In this document: in pieces, positions 11,172 to 22,798 of the stretch
How the letters are laid out: every line of letters begins with the position of its first letter
Numbering within the stretch: position 1 is the first letter of the stretch
From: Balanoglossus misakiensis
Lineage: Eukaryota; Hemichordata
Direction: 5' to 3'
Assembly: GCA_040954595.2 (NCBI GenBank)
Contig: CM082577.2
Coordinates: 16,306,001-16,370,000, forward strand
DNA: 64,000 nucleotides
The notes under the pieces: generated by a model
Told to the model about the DNA's origin: nothing
Databases searched by the model: none
Seen by the model: only the letters and a program-made list of their open reading frames with translations
Position numbers and translations under genes: made by a program

Positions 11172-11441
11172 TTGGATTATCTATGTTGTGGCCTATGTTC
11201 CAAACTGAACCTAATGAGCCAAGAACTGGCAGCAATGACTGATGATAAACTGATACGAGTAGGGGCAACAAGGGTTGGTGATGGGTATGACTTGTGTAAA
11301 ATGTGTGACATTGTTGTAAGCCAGGCATCAACATATGGGAGTACTACAAGTGCTACAACTGTCCATCGAGAAACAACCCTTCTCTTTAATCCTAAAAGAG
11401 GAAGTGGCAGAAAGAGAAAGAGAGACGGCATGAGGGATTGA
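11172..11441 (+). CDS. Unrecognised small Cys-containing, basic-tailed ORF
   Basis: The open frame of 89 codons has two C-x-x-C pairs (CGLC near residue 6, CKMC near residue 42), a Ser/Thr-rich stretch, and a basic end (GSGRKRKRD) that looks like a nuclear-localisation signal. This could be the last exon of a gene including the 10.57-kb segment. No family could be assigned. Two overlapping antisense ORFs here are less protein-like. Confidence 0.3.
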   Translation: MDYLCCGLCSKLNLMSQELAAMTDDKLIRVGATRVGDGYDLCKMCDIVVSQASTYGSTTSATTVHRETTLLFNPKRGSGRKRKRDGMRD

Positions 11442-12739
11442 GGCACCAGAACGAGAACATGGACAGTGAGATTTAAGCATGCAAAAAAAAAAAGGTGTCA
11501 AGAGACAGATACTGTTTAATGAAAGATAATTAAAAAACACTTGCTAAATATTGAAAATTTCTAATCTCAGAATTTCATAAAAGCTGCATATTACATGTCT
11601 TAGGCCAGGAAGAATAAATAAATTGTTCATCGGAATCGCCGCTTCTACTTTGGCTGATTTGGAAATTATTTTTGGGGGGATCTCGGCATATTCTACTTCC
11701 GTATTACAAATATTCTTAGTACTGCCTTTGGTGGCGCCCTACACTTTCTCGGGTTTTCACCGGCACAGGATTTTGATTGAGACTTCCGCCATGTTTGGAG
11801 TGAGTTGACCACAACACGTTGTTGTGACTTCTGAATTTGGCGAATCGCGACGCAAAGTGTGTCTATTTGGGCCGAAATTTCCTTGTTCAGTAAAGGTTGG
11901 TATATGTACATGTCATGAGTATCAATTCGATCGCCAACATTCAACGTGATGGCAAACAGTTAGTTCGAGAGAGGCTATCCAGTGTTTGTCCTGATATTAC
12001 GTTTGGCGATTTGTTTAACAACAAAATCGTGACAGCAGATGGACGGTGCATCTGATTGAAAGAAAATTTCATTGAAAGTATAAAAATTTACAACAGTGAC
12101 AAAATACCGGTACATGGTTGCGTCGATGTTAAGTAGGATCTGAGGTGTCAGTCTGCAGCGAGTTCACATGAAGTTTGTGGTGTTCCATGTGTCTAACTCG
12201 GATAGTCAACATGCACACAAAGCCATTCCATCTACCGGTACTTCCGCCACTGCGCCATCTGATACTGGCGGCCACATTCAAAATGCGTTTTTCGATCATG
12301 ATGTCCACTGTTACTGATGTCTGTCTGCCTGACAAAATAGATGTTTCCCACAAGCTATTACGTCCCAAGTTCTTTAAAATGATATTATTCAGCTGTTTGA
12401 CGAACTTTGTGCAGACTGGAACAAATTAGACACGGCTACCGCGACCAAAACGGTGTGTGCAGTGAGAGATAGTCTGTACAGTGTTGTTTGACCATCATTT
12501 AAAATGTGTAGACACAGTGGTAAAGATACCAAGACATGGGGACAAAGTAAAATGAAAAAAAAAACTCAGATGTTACGTCCCACAAGGACAATATTAATTA
12601 AAGGATAATACTAAATTGTGGGATTTCAGTAATTTGCTGTGCATTTCGTTTTATTCTGACAGCATGTTGAAAGACTCAGAATATGCTGTGCAAACACCAA
12701 CTGTAAATGTAATTGCCTATGTTATTGTTGGGAAATATA

Positions 12740-13992
12740 CAGACCTGCCAATAAGTATTCACGCACCTTGAAAATGTACGTTTGACATGAAAAATTACTC
12801 ACAAAATCGATCGAGTGTAACTTATTTCCGAAAATAAATAACCTACGGAAGGTTTAACCCATTTTAGTCAACACAGATGTGTTGCCGCGCCGAATTTGAC
12901 TGTATACGCGGCGAGTTTTCCGGCCAGTGAAAATTCCTATGGTTATTGCAATGGTGGTATACTCATTAACATATCATTTGCATCTCATTAACTTTTCGCG
13001 CCATTGTTTCCGTGGATAATTTCCCTCTATTCATATTTAAATCTCCACCAATCAGAGCTTTTATATATAATTCCGATTAAATTTGGGGGCGGGAAAATCT
13101 GCTAGACTTGCTTATGAATATTCTGATCGAGGTCGTCGGAGGTTGCTGCATAATTTTTGTTTGTAAACATTGGATCAATGAAACCATGCCCAAAGTTCGC
13201 GAACTTCCTGAATTTGTGAAAGGTCAAATTGAGGCACTGCATAGGCAAGGTTTGAGGAACAGGGAAATCGCAAGTTCGAGTCGAGAACACCATGAATCGC
13301 TGGAAGTACTTGGACGTACTGCAAAACGAAATGCTACCATCGGCTTTGAGACTCGTCGGGCCCGACTTTGTGTTCCAGCAGGACAATGCCCCCGTACATA
13401 CTGCCTTGGCTGTGAAATCATTTCTGCAAAATCCCCAGGATTACGGCTATCCGTTCGACAATTTCACTACTTTGGAGTGGCCAGCCCAGTCTCCAGATTT
13501 GAGCCCCATCGAGAACCTGTGGGAGTTAATCGACTTGGACGTTCATTCCCGTCCAATTCACAGCATCGACGACCTGTTTGACCGCATTGTAACATCTTGG
13601 GAACAATTCCAGCAAAATATGTGTCGAAAACTCGTCGACACTATGCCCAAGCGCCTGCGAGAGGTCATCAGGAGAAGGGGTGGACATACCCATTATTGAC
13701 AGTTGTTACGTTCGATTTCACCTCATGAATATTCATGACGTTCTTTGCATTGTTGTTCCCATAGAGAATGGAACGTTTCGCCGACTCCGTTGCATATCTA
13801 ATTTTACGTCGCTATTTCTCACTCAAATTTAATCGCACATGAAAGATTTTCGCTGTACAACTGTTATTTCTCGTGAATTCATTAAATATTTTTGAATTTT
13901 CGCTAAAAACTGTCTGCAAGGTGTGTTATTTCATGTTTCTGAAACGTTTTGACTGCAGAACGTGGGTGCGTAAATACTTATTGGCGGGTCTG
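12740..13992 (+). mobile_element. Tc1/mariner-type transposon, internally deleted (copy 1)
   Basis: The terminal inverted repeats begin CAGACCTGCCAATAAGTATT on the left. The right end reads AATACTTATTGGCGGGTCTG, which is the inverse with one substitution in this stretch. A TA dinucleotide flanks each end (12738-12739 and 13993-13994), the target duplication of the Tc1/mariner superfamily. The element is 1,253 bp and carries one truncated transposase gene in the middle. Confidence 0.88.
13186..13699 (+). pseudogene. Tc1-type transposase with central deletion (copy 1)
   Basis: From the ATG at 13186 the protein starts PKVRELPEFVKGQIEALHRQ and continues GLRNREIA, the helix-turn-helix DNA-binding module of Tc1 transposases. 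Near 13285 the frame shifts, and the sequence jumps to the C-terminal part: NRWKYLDVL, then the second catalytic aspartate in FQQDNAPVHT, and the third acidic residue in SPDLSPIENLWE. The roughly 150 residues between, including the first catalytic Asp, are missing. The product cannot cut DNA. It could still bind the TIRs if a short form is made. Confidence 0.85.
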
Positions 13993-14232
13993 TAGTATTG
14001 AATTCAGTTACAAGTACATGTATCAGTGTTTTTGTCTGAGATATTTCTGGTAAAAAGGGAAACAATTATCTCGCCTTGTCTGCATCTGTGCAAATATGCC
14101 AGAGAACCGCATTTACCTTTGACCAAAAAAAAAAAAAAAAAAAATTTGCTCGCCGCTCCTGGAACTTGGTCTCTCTGACCTTATGAACTTGCATCCAAAA
14201 TTCCAACGCAATCTGTCAAAAACTTGGGTTTC

Positions 14233-14457
14233 CTTTAGGAATGGTGGTAGGGGCCATCCAAGTATACTTTGAACCCAGCATGAATCACCCAGATGTCGTG
14301 GCTCTCGGTCACATCAGATTAGACCCATCAATGTGGTATGACCAAGATTATGTTTTCAGCAGTTTGCTAGAGCTGGGGGCTCAGTTTCCAGCGATTATTA
14401 CCCTGAAGGGGACGGAAGGAGACCTTTATGGGTTGGACGTCCATGCAACAGCTAATA
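14233..14457 (+). pseudogene. TatD-like exon, truncated by the tandem-duplication break (copy 1)
   Basis: A strong acceptor (…tttcctttag) precedes a frame with VVALGHIRLDP, a diverged GE-x-GLD block in which the metal-binding Glu is His. It also has the F-x-x-L-L-x-L-G helix and IITLKGTEGD where active TatD has IHCRG. The strand and helix order is kept but the catalytic residues are not. The exon is cut at 14457 by the start of the second unit; the intact continuation is at 16.7-17.4 kb. Confidence 0.55.
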
Positions 14458-15222
14458 CTATCCAGTGTTTGTCCTGATATTACGTTTGGCGATTTGTTTA
14501 ACAACAAAATCGTGACAGCAGATGGACGGTGCATCTGATTGAAAGAAAATTTCATTGAAAGTATAAAAATTTACAACAGTGACAAAATACCGGTACATGG
14601 TTGCGTCGATGTTAAGTAGGATCTGAGGTGTCAGTCTGCAGCGAGTTCACATGAAGTTTGTGGTGTTCCATGTGTCTAACTCGGATAGTCAACATGCACA
14701 CAAAGCCATTCCATCTACCGGTACTTCCGCCACTGCGCCATCTGATACTGGCGGCCACATTCAAAATGCGTTTTTCGATCATGATGTCCACTGTTACTGA
14801 TGTCTGTCTGCCTGACAAAATAGATGTTTCCCACAAGCTATTACGTCCCAAGTTCTTTAAAATGATATTATTCAGCTGTTTGACGAACTTTGTGCAGACT
14901 GGAACAAATTAGACACGGCTACCGCGACCAAAACGGTGTGTGCAGTGAGAGATAGTCTGTACAGTGTTGTTTGACCATCATTTAAAATGTGTAGACACAG
15001 TGGTAAAGATACCAAGACATGGGGACAAAGTAAAATGAAAAAAAAAACTCAGATGTTACGTCCCACAAGGACAATATTAATTAAAGGATAATACTAAATT
15101 GTGGGATTTCAGTAATTTGCTGTGCATTTCGTTTTATTCTGACAGCATGTTGAAAGACTCAGAATATGCTGTGCAAACACCAACTGTAAATGTAATTGCC
15201 TATGTTATTGTTGGGAAATATA

Positions 15223-16475
15223 CAGACCTGCCAATAAGTATTCACGCACCTTGAAAATGTACGTTTGACATGAAAAATTACTCACAAAATCGATCGAGTG
15301 TAACTTATTTCCGAAAATAAATAACCTACGGAAGGTTTAACCCATTTTAGTCAACACAGATGTGTTGCCGCGCCGAATTTGACTGTATACGCGGCGAGTT
15401 TTCCGGCCAGTGAAAATTCCTATGGTTATTGCAATGGTGGTATACTCATTAACATATCATTTGCATCTCATTAACTTTTCGCGCCATTGTTTCCGTGGAT
15501 AATTTCCCTCTATTCATATTTAAATCTCCACCAATCAGAGCTTTTATATATAATTCCGATTAAATTTGGGGGCGGGAAAATCTGCTAGACTTGCTTATGA
15601 ATATTCTGATCGAGGTCGTCGGAGGTTGCTGCATAATTTTTGTTTGTAAACATTGGATCAATGAAACCATGCCCAAAGTTCGCGAACTTCCTGAATTTGT
15701 GAAAGGTCAAATTGAGGCACTGCATAGGCAAGGTTTGAGGAACAGGGAAATCGCAAGTTCGAGTCGAGAACACCATGAATCGCTGGAAGTACTTGGACGT
15801 ACTGCAAAACGAAATGCTACCATCGGCTTTGAGACTCGTCGGGCCCGACTTTGTGTTCCAGCAGGACAATGCCCCCGTACATACTGCCTTGGCTGTGAAA
15901 TCATTTCTGCAAAATCCCCAGGATTACGGCTATCCGTTCGACAATTTCACTACTTTGGAGTGGCCAGCCCAGTCTCCAGATTTGAGCCCCATCGAGAACC
16001 TGTGGGAGTTAATCGACTTGGACGTTCATTCCCGTCCAATTCACAGCATCGACGACCTGTTTGACCGCATTGTAACATCTTGGGAACAATTCCAGCAAAA
16101 TATGTGTCGAAAACTCGTCGACACTATGCCCAAGCGCCTGCGAGAGGTCATCAGGAGAAGGGGTGGACATACCCATTATTGACAGTTGTTACGTTCGATT
16201 TCACCTCATGAATATTCATGACGTTCTTTGCATTGTTGTTCCCATAGAGAATGGAACGTTTCGCCGACTCCGTTGCATATCTAATTTTACGTCGCTATTT
16301 CTCACTCAAATTTAATCGCACATGAAAGATTTTCGCTGTACAACTGTTATTTCTCGTGAATTCATTAAATATTTTTGAATTTTCGCTAAAAACTGTCTGC
16401 AAGGTGTGTTATTTCATGTTTCTGAAACGTTTTGACTGCAGAACGTGGGTGCGTAAATACTTATTGGCGGGTCTG
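15223..16475 (+). mobile_element. Tc1/mariner-type transposon, internally deleted (copy 2)
   Basis: It has the same TIRs and TA flanks as the element at 12740-13992. It arose by segmental duplication, not by a second transposition, because the flanking sequence is duplicated with it. Confidence 0.88.
15669..16182 (+). pseudogene. Tc1-type transposase with central deletion (copy 2)
   Basis: The sequence and defects match the copy at 13186-13699: HTH module present, first catalytic Asp lost, frame change, DNAPVHT and PIENLWE blocks retained. Confidence 0.85.
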
Positions 16476-16715
16476 TAGTATTGAATTCAGTTACAAGTAC
16501 ATGTATCAGTGTTTTTGTCTGAGATATTTCTGGTAAAAAGGGAAACAATTATCTCGCCTTGTCTGCATCTGTGCAAATATGCCAGAGAACCGCATTTACC
16601 TTTGACCAAAAAAAAAAAAAAAAAAAATTTGCTCGCCGCTCCTGGAACTTGGTCTCTCTGACCTTATGAACTTGCATCCAAAATTCCAACGCAATCTGTC
16701 AAAAACTTGGGTTTC

Positions 16716-17402
16716 CTTTAGGAATGGTGGTAGGGGCCATCCAAGTATACTTTGAACCCAGCATGAATCACCCAGATGTCGTGGCTCTCGGTCACATCAG
16801 ATTAGACCCATCAATGTGGTATGACCAAGATTATGTTTTCAGCAGTTTGCTAGAGCTGGGGGCTCAGTTTCCAGCGATTATTACCCTGAAGGGGACGGAA
16901 GGAGACCTTTATGGGTTGGACGTCCATGCAACAGCTAATACACATCCACGACTTCGGGGGGACAAAGGAGGCAATAATCGAGTGGCAACGCCATTTCCCC
17001 CCACCCCCCACCCCCCAGTTACTTTGGATTCATAGCGGCAGTGAGGTCTTTTGACAGGGTTCAGTTGGCCAGGATGAGAACCGATTGTTGGTGGAAAACA
17101 ACACTCCGTTATATACCCTGGGGGCCATCCAAGAAACTGTCACCCGATCCCACATCAAAGACGCGGTAATCGAAGTGGCTTGGGGGCGCCAAGTTCATTT
17201 CGAGGAGCTGCTGGAGAACTACCAGGCGCCTCTAGAAGCTCTAGGGGTACTGCCAAGGAATTATGAAGATGATCTAAATTTATGGACTGACAAAGCTCAC
17301 AAAGCCCAACCATGGTATATTGGTAATAAGTTGCATCTACTCGACAAAAATCTTCTGAATATAAAACCACATGACATGATAAGTAGAGCTCCAAGAGGTT
17401 AA
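16716..17402 (+). pseudogene. TatD-like protein, diverged C-terminal two thirds
   Basis: The first part repeats the exon described at 14233 (ALGHIRLDP, IITLKGTEGD). After a C-rich tract near 17000 the plus strand reads GFIAAVRSFDRVQLARM, the TatD block that normally reads YFGF-T-x-x-V, and then after a one-base frame change LLVENNTPLYTLGA, equivalent to the LLVETDSPYL active-site loop. In the latter the Asp of ETDSP is Asn-Thr and the Glu is kept. The frame continues with IKDAVIEVAWGR, typical of the last helix, and stays open to 17402. Several metal ligands are changed and there is at least one frameshift, so a catalytically active nuclease is unlikely. Confidence 0.55.
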
Positions 17403-17439
17403 ATGTCAAATGAACTGGCACACTGGAAAGCATCAGAGT

Positions 17440-18360
17440 TCAGGAGTTTCCTACTATATTACTCCATCCCAATATTATGGAAAATACTGCCTGATGATTA
17501 GTAGAGTATATATATTTATTACTACAAACATTAATTTCACCAAGAGACTTAAAAAAGTCATCTAGCCTTCTCAAACATTTCTCATTAAAGATTGAAAGCT
17601 TCTACGGGACGCGATATCAAACATACAACATGCACATGTAGCTTCAATTTGTACATAGAGTTCGATGTTTATGGCCTCTATGAGCAATGTCATGCTTCTT
17701 TTATGAAGACTGCAATGGTGAGCTTAGAGACCTCTGTCATGGCAAGAATTGTACACTGTTGCATTTTTGTAGATTGTAGCAGAAGTGAATGTTGCTTGTT
17801 TACTTATGCCCCAACACTGTTAAAAAGGATTAAACTTCGTTATATTGGGGATATTTGCAATGATTGTATGTTTTTGGTGATTTAGACTGACAGCCAGCAT
17901 AATTAATAGAGAATAAGCATTATTGTATAATTTCAAGGAGACAACATTTGCATTCAGGATTTTTGTTGTGTGTGCTGTGTATGCATAGCTGTCACCAAAA
18001 TAAATCCAGACATTGATACATCATGAAAAAGATGTAATAAAGATATTACCTATATACTGTACATGTACTGTCTCATTGTTGTGAATATTACTTTATGTGC
18101 TGTCAGTCAAACATGCATCACCATGGCTCAAGAATTTTAGAGCCTGGGCCTATTTTCAACAGGAAAGGCTGCAGTCCTTACCTAGCACTCACTATTACAT
18201 TCGAATTTGGATTATTGCAGTGGACCAACCCATAATAGCTTTTTTGGGGGTGGGGGTGGGTATTGGACTGTTTTTCAGTACATTCCAGTGATAGAACACT
18301 CCAAAAAGATGGATGAGCCCTCAGCAGAGCATACATGTAGGGTCTATTAGCAATCTGATT
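17440..18360. other. No gene recognised
   Basis: An ORF at 17592-17885 is Cys-rich but shows no regular motif, and its N-terminal part has low similarity to anything I know. The remainder is AT-rich with a G-rich tract near 18245. Confidence 0.5.
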
Positions 18361-18363
18361 AAA

Positions 18364-18600
18364 ACTCTACTTCTTCATGTTCTGAGTGCCTTCATCACTG
18401 TTCCTGATGTGCAAAAGCTGCTATGTCTAAAGCGGGTGTGTTTTGGGTGCCTTCAAAGCTATTGCTCTGATGTGAAAAAGGTTTATGTCTAAAGCAAGTG
18501 TGTTTTGGGTGGCTTCATCACTGTTCCTAAAGTGAAAAAGTTGCTAAGTCCAAAGTGGGTGTGTTTTTAATTCCTAAATTTTAAGGCACATTTTTAGGAA
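18364..18600. repeat. Short tandem repeat, about 60-bp unit, three copies
   Basis: Three diverged units each contain TGCCTTCA or GGCTTCA, then TGTTCCTGATGTG or its variant, AAAAAG, and ATGTCTAAAGCGGGTGTGTT. The last unit runs into TTTTAATTCCTAAATTTTAAGG, which recurs at about 18701, so a second duplication overlaps the end. Confidence 0.7.
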
Positions 18601-19350
18601 AAAAGTATATTTTTAGAAACTACAAAGCATGGGCTAACATATAACATATCAAATATTGGTGAAATTGACAATAGTAAAAATGTTTTATATTTTTCATCAT
18701 TTTAAATTCCTAAATTTTAAGGCACATTTTTAGGGAAAAAAAATAAAAAATAAATATTGAAATTATCAGTATTATTTTTCTGTTGACTAAAATGTTTGTT
18801 TACATTTTGGGTTTTATTTAAAAATTTAGTTATAATAGAAATGTACAAAACTGCATATTATTCGACTTACAAAGGCATATCTTATCATGATGAATTTTAG
18901 TTAACTTTTAGAAAAAAAGATTTTTTATTGAAAAACAAGCACAGTGACCCTATGTTTTTTTTTTCATTTTTGGATTACCCACGTACGGTATGTTGGTATC
19001 CAAAAAATTATATTTAAAAATATGACAATACTTTCATTTTTTCTGAACCTTAATGTGGTATATTTTCTTTGTAAATTGTAGTGTATGTTTAGAAACTAAT
19101 GAATTCCCCAATGCATAATTATCTAATGTGTCCAAGCAACAAGCTTGCAATGATCAGCTACGAGATGACCTTCCTGACAAGACAGGGGCTATTAATACAT
19201 TTGTGGGCCACTTTAATAGAGTTGTGTGAGGCAAAATAGAATTTGAATAATTGAACTTTTGAAGGTATATTTCCTCTGTTTTGATGGCCACCAATTTGTA
19301 TATAATCCCATGTTGATTTCATCGCTGACACTATTTTAATAATTTTTAAC
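18600..19350. other. AT-rich sequence without genes
   Basis: The stretch is rich in runs of A and T with no open frame of note. It ends in a pyrimidine-rich run and TTTTAG at about 19360, usable as a splice acceptor for the next segment. Confidence 0.55.
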
Positions 19351-19360
19351 ACTTTTTAGG

Positions 19361-19998
19361 ATGATCCATCAATGGTGGTGCCTAATGGAGAGAAAATGCA
19401 TATTCAAAGAGGACCTACTGAAGTTGATAAATAATCTAACATGGACAACATTCCTTGAGGAAGAGCTACCTACGTTACTTGACTGCAGTGATATGGAAGA
19501 GAAAGAATGGCCCATTCACAACCTTCTTCAAACAGTGAACAAGTCTATTGTGGTACACTCTCACAACCTGCCAGTACACCCTCACGACTTTCTTCACAGA
19601 GAAATAAATACATGAGTGGCACTCCCTCACACTTTTCTGACAGTTTCCTTTCACAAGCCAACACAAACCCTGTTGGAATCACTCATATAATAGTCATGCC
19701 ACTGACATTCCTGGTATACTCAACACTTACAATAGCACAAACTCTACATTCTCATTTTGATCCATCATCATCTACCAGAACACCATTGCCTCAAAATAAT
19801 TCATATGAAGCTGATACCACACAACCTGCTGGATTTCTTCAAATGATGTACGATGACGTGTGCACTGTGTGTTCCTATAAAGACCACCAAATAACAAGCC
19901 TTAAGGAGAAGTTAACAAACAGTGAACATAACCTGCATCATATTAGAGTTCGAGCCAATAAGATTTCTGGTGTATTTTATTTTTTAAACATACATTAG
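19361..19998 (+). CDS. Unrecognised Ser/Thr/Pro-rich ORF pair
   Basis: Two overlapping plus-strand frames follow a possible acceptor. The longer (19507-19998, 163 codons) has a low-complexity region of Ser-Gln-Pro (repeats of SQ-P-x-S and S-x-TPS), a short hydrophobic piece, and a C-terminal part with a C-x-x-C (CTVC) and a heptad-like segment ITSLKEKLTNSEHNL that could form a coiled coil. The frame at 19361-19615 is charged and hydrophobic in alternation. I cannot assign either to a family. The region lies between TatD-like sequence and a transposon-type relic and could belong to one. Confidence 0.3.
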
Positions 19999-19999
19999 C

Positions 20000-20700
20000 G
20001 AATAAACTATGAAATGAAATGAAATGATTACATTGAAGTATGAAGAAGCACAGAAGAAAATTGGGAAGTGTTCACATAATTCTTCGATTATAATTTATTT
20101 GTTTTGATAATGATATTATGAGAAGCTTGGCTGACATAAAAAGCTTTTGATTATTTTTTTATTTCCACTTGTGTCCCCTGTTTTGTGTAAATTGGTTTTG
20201 TTGTCAGACCAATTAAATGTAAAAGGCAGTCACATTTGCTAGATAGACTGTGAATAGCCATGAATGCAGGTGTATTGTCATGGATTACTCTTGTGTTGAT
20301 AACATACTTATTTTTAAATGTACAGCCTCCTTAATGAATTTGAAATCAGTATGAGGACCCTCTAGTTCCGGTAGAGATGGACGAAGACATATTTCATTAT
20401 GTAACTTCATTTAATTTTTGTCGGAATTAAATGAAGTTGTAGTGATACACATGAGTATAAAAGTTACAAGGAGAGTTTGTTGTGACTTGATTTGGATGAA
20501 AATAAAATAAACATCTTCGACAAAGCTTCAAAAATTAAGCTTGTTTAAAGGTTTGTTTAGTAAAGCATTGTTGAAGGTTTTTTTCACCAAGCTTTGAAGA
20601 CGCTTTGCAACCACAACATTGGCCAAAGATTGGAATTATAAGGTTTCACAAAGGTTAGTACAGCTTAGGTTCAACTAAGGCTAGTAATAAGAAGCTTCAG
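20000..20700. other. No gene recognised
   Basis: AT-rich. From about 20520 to 20780 the words AAGCTT and CAAAGCTT recur many times in both orientations in irregular spacing, giving weak hairpins. No coding signal is seen. Confidence 0.5.
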
Positions 20701-20920
20701 CGAAGGTTGGGACATGACCCCTTCAGCAAAGGTCGGCACCCAAACTCTTGTAGCAAGCTTCAACACAAAGCTTATTGCAACATTGTTCCAAGCTTTGTCC
20801 AAGGTACTGCACAATCGCGCGTGTATAGAGGCACCCAACAGCTCGCAACGATTTTTTTCGAACGTGAAGTCGTTCGTTTGTTCGTTCGTTCGTTCGATGC
20901 CGCGTTAGTCCGTCATTCCT

Positions 20921-21829
20921 GTGTGGCAGCAACGCAGGACCGAACTGTCAGCTCGAGCCAATAACCCACGTAGGAATTCTAAAAAGACGTGTCCGAGACA
21001 AAAACCAAGGAAAAATCGCCCTTTTCCAGATGATGACAGTCTTTCCTTGGAATGCGCCTGCCTTCAAGGGAATTGTCTGCGGAAGCTTTGGAGTACGCAT
21101 GTTTTAGGCACAACAAGAAAATAGTTTGATGGTCGCATGTATAATGAACAGAACTTGATGCTCTACAAACTGATGGATATGCAGATGAAGTCGCACAAGA
21201 AATCGGTTCGTTATCACCTGGTGAATGAAGGCGGTAAAACGGTTACTGTCTGCAAAAATGCATTCCTGAAATTATTTGGCATAAGTGAGAGTCGGACCGT
21301 TCTAAGCAAAATGATGCACTGTTCAACTGGTCTGATGCAGGATGCAAGGGGCCGACACAAAGGGCATCGTCGGAAACTCAATCCAAATTTGCTGACTGAT
21401 ATCACTGAACACGTATGCAGGCACAGAATTGTAGAATCTCACTACTGCAGGAATCCTCGATTTAAACCGTACCTGGCGCCGGACCACAGTATATCGCAGT
21501 TACACCGAGAGTTCATAACCAACCAATCTCTTCTGGGATGAACAACTGTCAGTTATACGATATTTCGTAAAATTGTGAGCGAGGACCTAAATACGGGACT
21601 CAGAAAACCCCATAAAGATACATGTAGAAAGTGTGATACGTATGTAAATAAGAAAAAACACGCCAGCCCAGTTTTGAAAATTCAATTACAGCGTGAACAT
21701 GATGAACATTTGAAAGTAGCTGATTTTCACTATGCATGTCGCCACTATGATTTCAAAATCCTTGCAAAACATGGAGATTCTGACACAAACAGTGAACCAC
21801 GTTGGCCAAAGTGGAAAGAAACTAGTTAG
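20921..21829 (+). pseudogene. Transposon-type protein relic (RG-x-H / SHYCR / DTC-x-x-CD family)
   Basis: Three consecutive plus-strand frames together resemble a protein type common in invertebrate genomes and usually linked to DNA transposons. The blocks in order are a basic N-terminus with C-x-x-x-x-x-x-C (20.92-21.1 kb); an LM-Y-x-L-M-D helix; TVTVCKNAFLKLFGIS; DARGRHKGHRRK; VESHYCRNPRFKPYLAPD; VSYTIFRKIV; and DTCRKCDTYV. The frame is closed by a stop at about 21540 and resumes in the same direction to a stop at 21829. The catalytic domain expected downstream is missing, so this is the 5' part of a dead element. I know the family by pattern only and do not assign a superfamily. Confidence 0.5.
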
Positions 21830-22239
21830 TCACTTGTTTCTCAGAAATGTTTTGTAAAATGCACAATCTAATGTGTCATTAAAGACTGTAAACAACAAAC
21901 ACAATAACACACTGCACATTCAAAATTTATAGTTGATTAAAATACTTGTACAAAAATGCAATATTGTCTGTAAACATAAATATAACCAGGGCCGGGAATG
22001 CACGTGGAACTTTACGCGGTGGCTTGCTGGGAATAAACGTGGTCTCCTCTGAACAGTTGCCACAGATAAACGGGCCCACAGCAGATGAGTTAATTTCAGC
22101 AGGTGACACTCCCCTTTTGGCCAGCTCAGCTCTGGGAAAAGACCAAATATATTGGTGCAATGAATGAATGGACGGACACAAAACACGGTTTGGTTCAGCT
22201 GTAAGGGAGGGGGTGGGTGCAGTTTGACTGAACAGCTAG

Positions 22240-22515
22240 GCATTTGAACTCTCCAATGGCCTTTAAGATCTGTCTTGAAATTGAAGAAAGTACTCTGATT
22301 TTTAACATGGTTGAACACCATGCAACGCACCTGTGAGTGCTTCAGTGCATATATCTGTAATGAAAATGGAGAAAGTACCCTATATTTTCTGTAAAATAGA
22401 CATTTAATTGGCATGCCATCCTGCATCAATTATTAAGTCTGTATATGCACTGAAGCACTCACAGGGTGTGTTGCATGGTCTTCAACCATGTTAAAAATCA
22501 GAGTACTTTCTGATA
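22240..22515. repeat. Inverted-repeat (foldback) element
   Basis: The left arm (about 22288-22352) has AGTACTCTGATTTTTAACAT and GTGAGTGCTTCAGTGCATAT. Both reappear inverted in the right arm (about 22440-22512). The arms are about 70 bp with a loop of about 90 bp. No protein is encoded. Confidence 0.75.
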
Positions 22516-22798
22516 TTCAGATTGGGCGAGACTTGTAGTCACGTGACCGCGTTACTCTTTCGAGTTGAGGCTGCCAACAGGACTGGGATGATTAATTTGT
22601 CATGTACTGAATTGAAGTACAAATTGAATGTCCCGAAAAAGAAGACTGACATCAAACCCCTTAAAGTAAAAGACATGGATTTTAAAACAAGCCAAATATA
22701 ATGCTTCAGGTTAGTGATCTTTATCATAGTAAAGACACTAAGCCTAACATTTGACAAAATTGTCAACAGTTGGCATGTTATTCATTGAGACAGCCTAA

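Larger units (their letters stand above)
11975..14457. repeat. Tandem duplication, copy 1 (2,483 bp)
   Basis: The unit runs from CTATCCAGTGTTTG to GCTAATA and is followed directly by a second copy at a fixed offset of 2,483 bases. All ORFs I compared are identical, and even the 20-base A homopolymer near 14127 has the same length in both copies. The duplication is therefore either very recent or an assembly error. Confidence 0.9.
14458..16940. repeat. Tandem duplication, copy 2 (2,483 bp)
   Basis: This is the second copy of the unit at 11975-14457, with no difference seen in the stretches compared. Its right end joins the unique continuation of the TatD-like exon, so copy 2 holds the ancestral right flank and copy 1 the ancestral left flank. 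Confidence 0.9.

Noticed and set aside
15223-16475. Second Tc1-type element as an independent transposition
   Set aside because: The flanking sequence is duplicated with it at the same offset, so it came from segmental duplication.
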